This document shows positions 1 through 9,117 of a stretch of 64,000 nucleotides of DNA, in pieces. The DNA is taken from assembly GCA_016490735.1 (NCBI GenBank), contig JAEMWC010000031.1:758501-822500 (forward strand). Direction: 5' to 3'. This DNA comes from Pachyseris speciosa. Its lineage: Eukaryota; Cnidaria; Anthozoa; Scleractinia; Pachyseridae. Numbering within the stretch: position 1 is the first letter of the stretch; the number at the start of each line of letters is the position of its first letter. Below the pieces are notes generated by a model that was given only the letters and a program-made list of their open reading frames with translations, made no database searches and was not told the origin of the DNA. The position numbers were made by a program, and so were the translations under genes.

Positions 1-645
1 AGAGCACTATCATTTATGTCTTTCCCACCTCCACTCCGCTCTGGCCCTATCAGACCCTCTTGGGGCCAAGTATTTGTTTATTTGTTTTTTTCACCCTCCG
101 GCTTGAGATTGAACCAGCACTTCTGAGAAGCCGAAGCTTAACTATAGCTCTACCCAACAATCCGACACCATCTCAGGGTGATTTTTTCATTTTTTATTTT
201 TTATTTATTTTTTTTCATTTTTTAACCCATGGAATAACGGCGGGGGTTTTTCATTATTCCATGGGGTGGCTTGTATACATTTCGCTAACGAAAGGCCCCC
301 GCTTTTTCCAATCGTTAGATACTCTGTATACAAGCCACTCTTTATCTGTGTGAAACAACCCTTATATTTTCGTTTGTATTTTCATTTTTATGCTTGTGGT
401 ACATAAATGAAATTTTCAAAGATAAAAAATAATACGCATGTGTAAAAAGCGAAAAAATCTAGAATCCCCTAAACATAGTGACGTAGTTTGATGACTCATT
501 CGAAAGGGAAACCCCCCGACAAATGTTCCTGTCACATATGCTAATTCTTCGGGTAAAGGGTCAGAAAGAGGGCAGTGATTTAAATTATATACTATCCTGA
601 ACTAGACAAATCAGTGGGTTTGAGGCGATAAAAACACCACAACAG
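1..645. other. Non-coding flank left of the polymerase gene
   Basis: No convincing gene is seen. T-rich tracts lie near 181-223. Two perfect short inverted repeats are present: CCCATGGAATAA at 226-237 pairs with 254-265, and GTGGCTTGTATAC at 267-279 pairs with 326-338. No copy of the terminal sequence AGTAGTATAGT found at the other element ends was seen, so the polymerase-side terminus of the left element is either outside the window or lost. Confidence 0.5.
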
Positions 646-3600
646 CTAGATTTTATAATGTCCGTATGCAAAGCTTGTCACGCCATTATCGTGAATATAC
701 CGCTTGTCGTCAAAGCAGCTGAGTGATACTTTATTTATCTCATAACTTCCTAGTTGATGGTTTTGGCTTCTAATTGTTTTCATTCTATAATGCATCTGTT
801 TATTATCAAATAGTGTCTCTTTATAATTTTCATGTTTGATTTTATTTTTGATTATGTTCTTTTTTATTCCTTTTGCTGTTTTTCCTCCATTTTGGTTATC
901 TTTCATATAGCTATACATTTTCGATCGTAGACCGATGAATTCGCAAACGGGTACTCCTGCTGCCTCATCTTTGAATTTGCCAATAACTTTTTTATTAGTC
1001 TTATCGAAATATGGAGAGCATTCTAGGTAGTCGCTGTTGTCAAATTTATTTTTATCCTTCCAGAAGTGTCTATAGACGTCTTGGGTTTCAATTTCATAGG
1101 TCAGTGAGTCTGTGTCTGTGAAGAGCAGCTTGGCCTTGTTACCGAACTTTTGTTTAATGTAGTTGTAATGGAAATCGTACATCAGTGTCTTGCTAAGGTC
1201 TAGAATACACATCCCCACGTATGCTGGCCGGTTTAAAGTAAGTGTTTCTTTTATCTTATGAACAGCTACTAGATTTTCATCGAAGATTTTACTGCTAACA
1301 TAAGTGGGTTTACTAGCTAATTTCAATAGCTTCTTCTCATCAGTCACCAATCTGACGTCTACTCGCTTTCTGAGGTTTTCCATCGTTTTTCCAAATACAC
1401 TGTTATTCATCAGCTTGAAGAAGTCTTTCTCAAAGGCATTTTTTGCGCTAGTTCTTTTCTGAGTGTTGAAGTCGATGTACTGTCTGAGCCACGCGGATTG
1501 ATTGAACTCTAACACTCGATGGACTTTAGTTATTTTCAAACCGAGATCAGTATATAATTGGAGGTTCCTATAATGGAGCACGTATTTTTCTTTGTTGCTT
1601 AATGTTGGTATCAGTTTATGTACCAGACCAGTTGATATATTGTATTTCTTTGCTATGTTTTTACAATAATCTGATAGCATGTCCCCAGTCACTTTAATCT
1701 TTTCCGGCCCAAGTGGGTAGTCATTATGTAGATCATGTAACTCTTGGGGGTATTTAAGGTCAACTTCAAGAATCAAACCCTTTGCACTATCTTCTTTATA
1801 GACAGCCAGGTCTAAATTATTGATCTGTTTTTGTGTCATCCATCTGAAACCACCGGTTGGAAGGTATTGACTCATAGCCCAACCATACAAATTATTTGCA
1901 TCTAGATACATGATATACTTCGAGGGCGCCTTCTCATCATGCTCTTTCATGTATTTATTATTTGCTTTACCGTAACGGTTGGCTATATAGCTGATTCCTC
2001 CACGCATACCCTTTTCAATGAATATCAATATCAACCATAAGCTCTAGTTTAATGTCAGTCATTTTCAGCATGGCATCCCAAGATAAACCAGGAGATGTGA
2101 AATAGTGACACGGGTCCAGTTTATAGTACTCAAGGCATGTTTTTCTGAAGTTTTCAAATACATCAGCCAGTAGGAGTACATCTGTTTTAAGGTACAGATC
2201 ATGATAATCACCCATGTTTTTCAAAGAGAATGCTTTCCAAACAGTCTGAGCATGCGTATAGTCTTCATCTGAGATATGTTCATCACTTAATATGCTGTGA
2301 CATTCTTACTTTGTTGGAAGCTTTTCATTGAATTTATTAAAGCTGTCCACGAAGTCGTATGGATAAACACCTTTCTGTGCCACCAGATTAAGATCATTTC
2401 CCTTGAACTCTTGTGAGGTGTATTTTAAGGCTTCTTTTGGTAGATTGCCTACAAGTTTTTCCAAACTAGAGCTCATGAACTGGAAACTATCAAGAAATGT
2501 TAGGTGATTGCCAAGCATGAAAGCCATATACTTCTCCATGTTATTTGGGATAGCATTGATGTTCATTTGACAGTCTTCACCTTTCTTGTTTTTGTAAGTG
2601 TGCTTCTTAACAATGGCTCCAATCTCCTGCATAATAAAATGACTATCATAGCCTCTTAGATTGTGAAATATGACTGGTATCTTTATTTCATCTGGGTTCA
2701 CTCTGAGTTTCAGATTACAATCTTGGTGAGCAGAACCTCTGTACTTGCCGGTAATATGACAATGATCTCGAACTCGGATATCTTTGTCAGTGTATTTTTT
2801 ATCACAAATGTGACAAACTTTGGCTTTTCGGAATTTCTCTTCATCATCTTTAGTCATTTTCAATGGTTTGTTAAAATTTTTTTTCACAACATTCTTGCAA
2901 TATTTGACTTCCTCCAGCATAGCTTCCATAAATTTGTACACAGCCTTTTCACCCCTGTATATTACTGCTGGTTTGCTGTATTTATCATCATAACAACAAA
3001 CTACTTTATAGCCGTAGCCACAGTCAGTATGCTTCTGATAAGCCTCTGTATATGATTTATCACTGTTGGGTTGGCAACCGTGTATTTTTTCAGTGATGGC
3101 CTCAAAATCAGCATAGATCACAAATGGTACCTGCTGTTGTTTATGAAAGTTGTTGAATTTCAGTATGTTGTTATCTTTGTTTGGCATTTTTATTGCCTGT
3201 GTGCCATTTACTTGCATGCAGTTGTCCTTGTGATCATTCAGAACCCTTTCAGAGCTGAAGCATTGAAGACAGTGCATACAAAAGTGTTTTCTTTCTTTGT
3301 GCTTTGTTTGATTGTACATAAACTTATTGAAATCTTTGATTAGCACATAATGCTTGTTTTCATTTTCAGTTATTAGAAGCAGATTCAAGCAGTCTGCATA
3401 TTTCTCTTTTGATACATATATTGGATAAGGTTGTTTCTCCTCATAACCGAATACATTGATGTTGATCTCATTTTGTTTTTCAATCTTATTGTAATGTTTG
3501 GTAGTCACTGGAAATTCAATCCCTGTATAATCCAATTTTTCAATATATTGCTTGTCTGATTTTTTAACCCTCTGTGGGTATTTCTCTTGTGGGTTCAGGT

Positions 3601-4438
3601 GTCTGATGTGGCACCATCGGAAGCATTCATTATCCTCATTTTTCAAGTTAATTAAACCCTTCGCACTGTTTCTGAGTTCATTTGGTAGTTTAATGTATGA
3701 GGAGCCTCTCATCGGTTGATATTTCACAACATTGAGATAATGACTATCAACTGAATCAACAGTCCAACCTGAACCTTCAGACACCCAAACTGCAATCTTA
3801 TTCATTATTTGGTCTTTTGACAACTGTAGTGATTCAGTTACTTCCAGATTATTCACAATTGTTTGAGCTACACTGTTGAAATATGCGGTTTTGTATTCTA
3901 TTGCTCCGTCAGTCATTTTTGCGAATGTTACCTTTAGCGTTTCAACGAATTTGAGACCTTTAATTTCATTCAACAATTTTATAATATTATATGCAACAGC
4001 CTTTCTTGTGTTTTGCAGTTGCGCAAGCGGGTCTTTGTTATTTTTTATACTGATTTCAAAAGATTTTGTGAAACCCTTCAGAGCTTTCTCTGTTTGCTCT
4101 ATTTTTGTTCTGGGTGTTGGAACCGGCACAGGCTTTTTGGCTCTTGGGGCGGGAATTGGTCTCTTTTTCAATTGTTCTATTTCTTCCAACCATTCTTTTG
4201 GTGGGGCTGGAAGTCTTTTCCTCTCAAAATAATCAACCAATTCTTTCACAGTTGGTCTTTTCGTCCTTGGGGCGGGAATTGGTCTTGTTCTTGGTTTAGG
4301 TACAGGTTTTGTGTCATCAACTATAATAACTTTAGGCTTTTTCTGCTGCTTCAACAACAACTCGATTAGCTTAGATTTGCTCAATTTTTTGAGACTTTTC
4401 TTGTCCATATTACTACTAGTTTCGATAATTTTTTCCAT
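646..4438 (-). pseudogene. polB: Protein-primed family B DNA polymerase (pPolB), broken
   Basis: This would replicate the element by protein priming at the termini. Seen in order: an N-terminal Pro-rich stretch with PIPAPR repeats (about residues 45-110), a C2H2-like finger (KHFCMHCLQCF), exonuclease motif I (YADFEAI), a Cys/His cluster resembling endonuclease VII zinc sites (VCHICDK, RDHCHITGKYRG), exo II (NLRGYDSHF), exo III (YLKTDVLLLADVF), motif A (LDANNLYGWAM), motif B (KLMNNSVFGKT) and motif C (FTDTDS). There are two lesions: an in-frame TAA at 2306-2308, and a frameshift between about 2015 and 2035, just before the GMRGG segment. All catalytic motifs remain readable. The ATG at 4438 is preceded by the TATA-like early box at about 4480-4505. 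Confidence 0.93.
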
Positions 4439-4479
4439 TTATAATATATCTATAGTTATTATTTCTTTAAAACATTTCC

Positions 4480-4505
4480 GTCTGTGTTTAAATATGGTTG
4501 AGAAT
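4480..4505 (-). promoter_or_regulatory. Candidate early promoter of the polymerase gene
   Basis: On the minus strand this reads CATATTTAAACACAGACGG, a TATA-like box about 50 nt upstream of the polymerase ATG. Nearly the same sequence lies at the same distance before the BRO-N gene. Confidence 0.45.
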
Positions 4506-4542
4506 TCAATTGATCCAATTACTGGATCCTTTTGAATTGTAA

Positions 4543-4740
4543 TTATTGAAGAATATTTTTTTGATGTTTTTTTGTTTTAATATGACAAGATTTCCCAGCC
4601 ATTGTGTAGTTACGTCCTGTCTTACATATGTTACAGTACCATTCTTTATTTAGCATATAGGTAGTCTTGTGTTTTTTTCTTTCTTCATCACTTAATACTC
4701 TAGGCCTTCCTCGACCTCTTTTGACATTTTGATTCTCCAT
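4543..4740 (-). CDS. Small AT-hook plus zinc-finger DNA-binding protein
   Basis: A 65-residue basic protein. The N-terminus holds an AT-hook core (RGRGRPR, about residues 8-14) that would bind the minor groove of AT-rich DNA. The C-terminal half holds a C2H2-type finger: the CNIC pair, then SCH and KKH about 12 and 18 residues on. It lies between the VRR-NUC gene and the polymerase on the same strand with short AT-rich gaps, so it probably belongs to the replication/early block. The function is inferred; a regulator or replication accessory factor is plausible. No counterpart is visible in the right element because that region lies beyond the window. Confidence 0.6.
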   Translation of the reverse strand: MENQNVKRGRGRPRVLSDEERKKHKTTYMLNKEWYCNICKTGRNYTMAGKSCHIKTKKHQKNILQ

Positions 4741-4758
4741 AATATATAGTTATATAAA

Positions 4759-5157
4759 TTATTTTTTTAAATATCTTTCTCTTCTTGATAAGTATAATTT
4801 GCTCTCTTCCATGTGTTTAGTTATTTCATGAATCAAGTCTTCGAAACTATTGCTCATGATGTATTTGCAGTTGTTTTTCTCATACATTAGCTTCATATCA
4901 GACTGTTTGTCTGACACTTTATACACACCTGTTGGGCTTTTGAATTCAAGACAAAGAGCGCTGTGTTTTCTTGTGGGATTCATTAGCATTAAATCACATT
5001 GTCCAGCCATATATCCTTTCTTATAACTTCTGATTCTCATGTTTGGGCTTATTTGATTTTCACCTAATCCCGCCACCATTAATGCACCTTCATATTTCTT
5101 TCTGATGAATGAAACAATCTTATAATGCAGATCATCTTCACTTTCAATCATCAGCAT
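4759..5157 (-). CDS. VRR-NUC-like nuclease
   Basis: A 132-residue open frame. The core GQCDLML followed about 14 residues later by LEFKSP fits the D...ExK active site of PD-(D/E)XK nucleases of the VRR-NUC type; YKVSDKQ after it matches the usual Gln-containing helix region. Such nucleases in viruses and mobile elements are thought to act in replication or resolution of DNA intermediates. It follows the BRO-N gene on the same strand with its start only a few nucleotides from the BRO-N stop, suggesting co-transcription. No frame lesion is seen. Confidence 0.7.
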   Translation of the reverse strand: MLMIESEDDLHYKIVSFIRKKYEGALMVAGLGENQISPNMRIRSYKKGYMAGQCDLMLMNPTRKHSALCLEFKSPTGVYKVSDKQSDMKLMYEKNNCKYIMSNSFEDLIHEITKHMEESKLYLSRRERYLKK

Positions 5158-5166
5158 GTTATTATT

Positions 5167-5639
5167 TCATTCATTGAACTGATTGTAATACCCCTGTTTT
5201 CTGATTGATGGCAACACTTTAGATGTAACCCAATGTTTGAATTTTACAGCTTCTTGTTTTTTAGAGGACAGTATTAGTGAATAAAATCCTGATTCATTTA
5301 TAAAAAAACATTTGAAATTTTTTCAGTGGTCTCAGCACGAGGTAACGTTTTGTTACATCGTGAATCAGTGGTCTCAGCACGAGGGACCGTTTTGTTACAT
5401 CGTGAATCAGTGGCCTCAGCACGAGGGACCGTTTTTGTCCCCCGTGAATTTATGCTGATTTTGTGGTCTCTTAAGATTCTATCATCAGATAAAACATGAT
5501 CCTTGATTGCTTTTTGTGGATTTTTATAGTCGAGAATAATAGCTATGTCTCTTCCTCTGAACCAAATGTCATTGTTATCATCAAGATAGCAATCTATTGA
5601 TACATTCAATTCTTTATTATTGTAGGAATATTTTTGCAT
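5167..5639 (-). pseudogene. BRO-N domain protein, frameshifted, with internal tandem repeat
   Basis: The N-terminal part shows the BRO-N (baculovirus repeated ORF N-terminal) pattern: WFRGRDIAIILDYKNPQKAI followed by the DHVLSDDR segment. The C-terminal part of the same domain (ESGFYSLILSSKK, HWVTSKVLPSIRKQGYY) continues in another frame down to a stop at 5167-5169. The shift falls in a run of seven T/A near 5302-5308 and is equivalent to one missing base. Between the two halves sits a 14-residue repeat encoded by three 42-bp units. BRO-N proteins bind nucleic acids and are common in large DNA viruses. It carries its own TATA-like box about 50 nt upstream of the ATG at 5639. Confidence 0.75.
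5323..5448. repeat. Three tandem 42-bp units inside BRO-N
   Basis: Units at 5323-5364, 5365-5406 and 5407-5448 differ by only a few bases. As 42 is divisible by three, each adds 14 residues (core SRCNKTVPRAETT) without breaking the frame. Confidence 0.9.
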
Positions 5640-5678
5640 TTGTATATTATAATAATTTATTTTTTAATTCATTTTCGA

Positions 5679-5705
5679 CCTGTGTTTAAATATAGTCAGG
5701 AATAA
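5679..5705 (-). promoter_or_regulatory. Candidate early promoter of the BRO-N operon
   Basis: Reads CTATATTTAAACACAGGTCG on the minus strand, about 49 nt before the BRO-N ATG at 5639. It matches the polymerase upstream box in sequence and spacing. Confidence 0.45.
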
Positions 5706-5783
5706 TAATATTCTTGGCTACATAATAGCAAATAACAGATATACTGTAGGTCTCCTTCACATATATGTTAGATAATTTTCTCT

Positions 5784-6707
5784 TTATAATATGTCTTTTA
5801 AATCCTTGAACGGTATCCAACTGTTGAAGTCATCACTGTAACCCTTCCACTTCACCAATGCTTGTTTTTTCTTATAGTCTCTGCGAATGACTTTATCAAT
5901 ACGGAATACATCCTGTCTGGCTTTCAATAATTCAGCTTCATAAAAACTCCCTTCAATATCTTCATCGTTGAGATCTTTTAGTTTGTATGTTATTGGGTTT
6001 GTATATTGGATTTTATCAACTGTAAACACTTCTTCAGTCCAATTTGGTGTATAGCCCTTGTCGAACACATTCCGTTTATACTTGGATATTCGGACCTTAT
6101 CACCTATTTTAAATTTTGGTTTCTGTTTTAATGGCTCCATATCACCATACAAATTGAAGTAAACAGTTCCTTCATTCCTCTTATCAGATGCTTCAACGGG
6201 TGTCATCTTTGCGCTTGAATGTTTTGTGTTGTTGTACTGTTTCACTAATTTTGGTAACATGTCTAAATACTGTGTATTACCTTGAACAGTGAACTGCTTC
6301 CACATTTTGGACTTCATTGTCCTATTCCATCTTTCAACTACTGATGACTTCTCTTCATTCTCAGTTGAGTACATCTGTACACTATAGTCCTTCAAGTGTT
6401 TGTTGTAAAACTCTTTTCCCTTGTCGACCCATAAATACTGTGGTTTTCTGCCTTCCTTGAATATTGTTTTGAATGCTTCAGTGACAGATTCACCTTTCTT
6501 ATCCTTCAATGGGGCAATCCAACCATATTTGCTGAAGACATCAATGACCATAAGAAGATATCGATAACCTTTATTCCATTTACTGAACTGTTGCATTTCA
6601 ACTAGATCACTTGCCCATATTTCATCAATTTTATTTACAATCACACGCCGCCGAGTGAAATTTCGTTTTATGGGTGCATGTAATTCATCAGCTAGGTTTT
6701 CTTGCCA
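5784..6707 (-). CDS. int: Retroviral-type (rve) integrase with C-terminal chromodomain
   Basis: Catalyses insertion of the element by a DDE transesterification. The DDE residues are visible: Asp in EIWASDLVEM, Asp in LWVDKGKEF, and Glu in SSVVERWNR. The C-terminus contains a chromodomain (VIRRDYKKKQALVKWKGY, then NSWIPFKDL) that could target chromatin marks. The frame has no ATG near its start. The conserved segment WQENLADELHAPIKRNF extends upstream of the first usable start (GTG at 6644) and overlaps the end of the PLA2 frame in the -1 frame. The integrase was therefore probably made as a fusion with the PLA2/zinc-ribbon part, or its start has been lost. The catalytic core itself is unbroken. 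Confidence 0.9.
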   Translation of the reverse strand, partial: WQENLADELHAPIKRNFTRRRVIVNKIDEIWASDLVEMQQFSKWNKGYRYLLMVIDVFSKYGWIAPLKDKKGESVTEAFKTIFKEGRKPQYLWVDKGKEFYNKHLKDYSVQMYSTENEEKSSVVERWNRTMKSKMWKQFTVQGNTQYLDMLPKLVKQYNNTKHSSAKMTPVEASDKRNEGTVYFNLYGDMEPLKQKPKFKIGDKVRISKYKRNVFDKGYTPNWTEEVFTVDKIQYTNPITYKLKDLNDEDIEGSFYEAELLKARQDVFRIDKVIRRDYKKKQALVKWKGYSDDFNSWIPFKDLKDIL

Positions 6708-7329
6708 GTTTTCTTCACTCGACGGCTTTTTCCGTTTTTTGAAATGCCGAGACCAAGTTTCTGTTTTTTGTCAATTAGGAATCTAGCTGTTTGACCCCAT
6801 TTTGGCATCTCACCATATGGTATTTGATCAAGTGACTCGACCATTGTTCTATCACAATCACCTTTATTTTTTCCCATATCATAACAAATATCATGGTAAG
6901 CTGCTATTTCATCTACTTTATTGTAAGGCAGGACATTCCATATTGTGACCTCACCTGTGTTTTTATCATACTCTAACTGTTTATCGAGGGGATTATAAGG
7001 TCCCATGTATTTATACTTTCCGGGTGTCCATCCACTTTTTGGTTTAGGAAGCTTGCAATAACCTTATGAATGTCAATACCTTTGCCATAATCCAATCCCT
7101 TGATATCTGTTTTATAACGAATGTTTGGTCTCACTTTTGTTGACAGTTGATTTAAAGCTTCAGTCCCAACCTTTGTAATTATAGGCTTTGTGAGGGAAAG
7201 TCCTTTATCAATCAATTGCTTTTGCAGCTTTGGATTTCTCATTGCTTCAGAAGCATAATATCTTCCCATTTCTACACCTTTCTTTGCTAAATAAGGGACT
7301 CCATGTTCTAAGAATCCTGTTAGTGCCAT
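6692..7329 (-). pseudogene. Phospholipase A2-domain protein (parvovirus VP1-like), frameshifted
   Basis: PLA2 domains of this type break endosomal membranes during virion entry. The C-terminal frame (6692-7006) shows the calcium-loop-like GPYNPLD and the catalytic His-Asp pair in AAYHDICYDMG, followed by a GQTARFLI segment. The N-terminal frame (6973-7329) has a hydrophobic/amphipathic start (FLEHGVPYLAKKG) and ends just before the PLA2 block. The two join through a shift near 7010-7030, equivalent to one missing base. In the usual calcium loop the third residue is Gly; here it is Tyr (GPY), which may weaken activity. Upstream the frame overlaps the zinc-ribbon gene, downstream the integrase, each time in the -1 frame. 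Confidence 0.82.
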
Positions 7330-7373
7330 ATCTGCTGCCGAATCTAGTATGCCCGCCCCTTCAGACGGGCTAA

Positions 7374-7532
7374 TCAGTTTCCCCGATTTCTGACAAATTT
7401 AGTCTTTGTGATTCCACATTCAGCACAAGTACATTTCATCACAGTTCGACCATTTTTTGTCTTTTGATATCTTTCACTTCCTGGTACACATTCAGTGACT
7501 TTCTTCTGTTTCACACAATATGATTTTACCAT
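7374..7532 (-). CDS. Small zinc-ribbon protein (52 aa)
   Basis: A short Cys-rich protein with a YCVKQKK start, a TECVPGS segment and a C-terminal CTCAECG knuckle, consistent with a compact zinc ribbon. The start at 7532 is chosen because an ATCTAA hexamer lies 12 nt upstream (7545-7550 on the opposite strand). The stop overlaps the frame that leads into the PLA2-domain protein, so it may be the N-terminal module of a zinc ribbon-PLA2-integrase polyprotein whose frame has been broken. Its role is unknown; nucleic-acid binding is a guess. Confidence 0.65.
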   Translation of the reverse strand: MVKSYCVKQKKVTECVPGSERYQKTKNGRTVMKCTCAECGITKTKFVRNRGN

Positions 7533-7544
7533 TATACATATTGG

Positions 7545-7685
7545 TTAGATATTTTCTTTAAAAACTTGTTTCACTTCACATATTATTATAACATCTTCGC
7601 CGAATTGGTTCTTGAGTACTATCATTATCTTGTCATTACGAACTACAACAGGTGTTCCAACAACTTGCACAATAATTGTTTCCAT
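7545..7685 (-). CDS. 46-residue conserved-type small protein, unknown function
   Basis: The frame begins METIIVQVVG and runs to a TAA at 7545-7547. It is mostly beta-prone and hydrophobic, with a KNQFGEDVIII segment. It is supported by its own late-type box (ATCTAA at 7695-7700, 9 nt before the ATG) and by filling the gap between protease and zinc ribbon exactly. I do not recognise it. Confidence 0.45.
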   Translation of the reverse strand: METIIVQVVGTPVVVRNDKIMIVLKNQFGEDVIIICEVKQVFKENI

Positions 7686-7694
7686 ATAATTCAG

Positions 7695-8150
7695 TTAGAT
7701 ATTCTTGAAATAATTTATGATAAACCTGTGATTGACTCTTGTGTCTGTTGGATCAAATTCAGCATTATGTATTGTATTAAGAATGGATCTCCCATTTTGT
7801 CTCTCGAGAAGATAGTACAAACACCAATATCCACACAATACTGAATCCCTTTCTTGTATCTCATCACCAGAGTATTCAAGTTGTTTTCCACTTGTAGCCA
7901 TGTATTTCTGTACTTCTGTTGGCATCATTAAACCAAATGAGTCAAAGTATTCACAGTATTTATCCCCATTGCGATAACAAACCCAGTGAGTGCCAGGTCC
8001 AATTTGTGAATCAAGATTGACTATTCCACATTCATTGTTTTTGATTTGTCTAGGAAGATTGTCTCTTGAAAATACTCCTCTGAAATGTTTTATTCCAAGT
8101 TGTTTCACCCAATTGATTAAATCAAAGTTGGATAAGGGTTTATTTACAAA
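7695..8150 (-). CDS. pro: Adenain-type cysteine protease (virion maturation)
   Basis: Shows the His-Asp-Cys order of the adenovirus protease/Ulp1 clan: His in GPGTHWVCY, Asp in EYFDSFG, and Cys in DSVLCGYWCLYYL. It would process capsid and core precursors during maturation. The C-terminal region ends FIINYFKNI. No ATG exists at the conserved start; the segment FVNKPLSNFDL, also present in the right element, lies upstream of the first GTG (8108) and overlaps the end of the pX-like gene in its -1 frame. Translation may begin at a non-AUG codon, or depend on frameshifting from pX, or the ATG has been lost. No internal lesion. Confidence 0.9.
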   Translation of the reverse strand, partial: FVNKPLSNFDLINWVKQLGIKHFRGVFSRDNLPRQIKNNECGIVNLDSQIGPGTHWVCYRNGDKYCEYFDSFGLMMPTEVQKYMATSGKQLEYSGDEIQERDSVLCGYWCLYYLLERQNGRSILNTIHNAEFDPTDTRVNHRFIINYFKNI

Positions 8151-9006
8151 ATGGTTCCTAGTATGGGGATTGAATTGAATGGACTGTTTTTGCCCAGTAG
8201 AAGTCCTTTTCCTTTGGTTTTTCTTTTTTTTTTCATTCCCATGCCTATTGGGTTATCCCATGTACCAAAAACAGGAGGGGATTGCCATGGAATCATAGCA
8301 TGTTTCCCACCACTTTTATTTTTTTTTATTGCAATGGAATCTGGAACATGAACTGGTAATGATCGTCTTGGATGGCTGCTTTCAACATGCAAACCTTTTC
8401 CAGTTAATTTTCTGATTGCTTCTATAGCCAAAGGAATTCCAATACTGGCGAGTATTGTTCCAATACCCTTTCCAGTCTGCGCTTTTGTTGGTTTGATAAC
8501 AACGTCTCCACCATACTGCATTTTTTGAATAATATCTGCCATCTGTCTCGTATTCAATAAATTTCCTACATTCAATAATTGGGATAAATTGGCATTAGGA
8601 ATAAGAAATCCTCCACTTGTTTCTTCCCAAATAGTTTATCAACACCGAGACTTGCTAATGAAGAAAGAGCACCTGTAGCCAATGCTGGAGCCGCTTTAGC
8701 TACTGCTTTACCTGCATAAGGCAATAGTCTTGTTCCAAGTGAAAAAAGACTGGACCAAAGAGAGCCTCCTTCTACAACTGCTTTTCTGATTTGATTTTTT
8801 GATATCTTGATGTCTGAACCTTTTCCTGATCTACTTGATTTAATCAGTTTGTTGATTTGTGTCTTAGTCAACATTAGTTGATCATTTCCCGATAATTCAC
8901 TATTCGACAACCTTATTGTTACAGGTGAATTTGTTGCATAAGCTTTTGCTAGCTTTTGTTTCTGACTTTTTGATAGTCTCACACCATGTGGATGATAAGT
9001 AGTCAT
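8144..9006 (-). pseudogene. pX-like core/membrane-active protein, frameshifted
   Basis: The N-terminal basic domain (starts MTTYHPHGVRLSKSQKQKL) contains an NSELSGNDQLMLTKTQI block. It is followed by a Gly/Ala-rich amphipathic stretch (TRLLPYAGKAVAKAAPALA) and a C-terminal KPTKAQTGKG segment with basic tail. Position next to the protease and composition recall adenovirus core/minor proteins. GG- and GxG-containing sites (VVEGGS, LTGKGL) resemble adenain cleavage sites, an inference. The first frame runs 8572-9006, the second 8144-8575; the shift near 8600 is equivalent to one missing base. The right element has the same protein nearly intact. Confidence 0.7.
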
Positions 9007-9117
9007 ATAATATATGTTTATACTAAATTGTATTTAATACAAACAATCATTTAATTTAATTATTTAATTTATTTAATTTATTTATTTTATTCAATTTATT
9101 TAATTTAATTAATTAAT

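Noticed and set aside
60..353. 97-aa frame at the window start
   Set aside because: Crosses T-rich repeats and inverted repeats, with no domain or homologue in the other element.
480..560. Possible polymerase-side TIR because GATGACTCATTC and GGGAAACCCCCC resemble words in the right terminal region
   Set aside because: Word order is inverted relative to expectation and neither AGTAGTATAGT nor the GTGACATTCTCGG words are present.
2663..4535. Several plus-strand frames of 64-130 aa
   Set aside because: Antisense shadows of the polymerase; low complexity and no domains.
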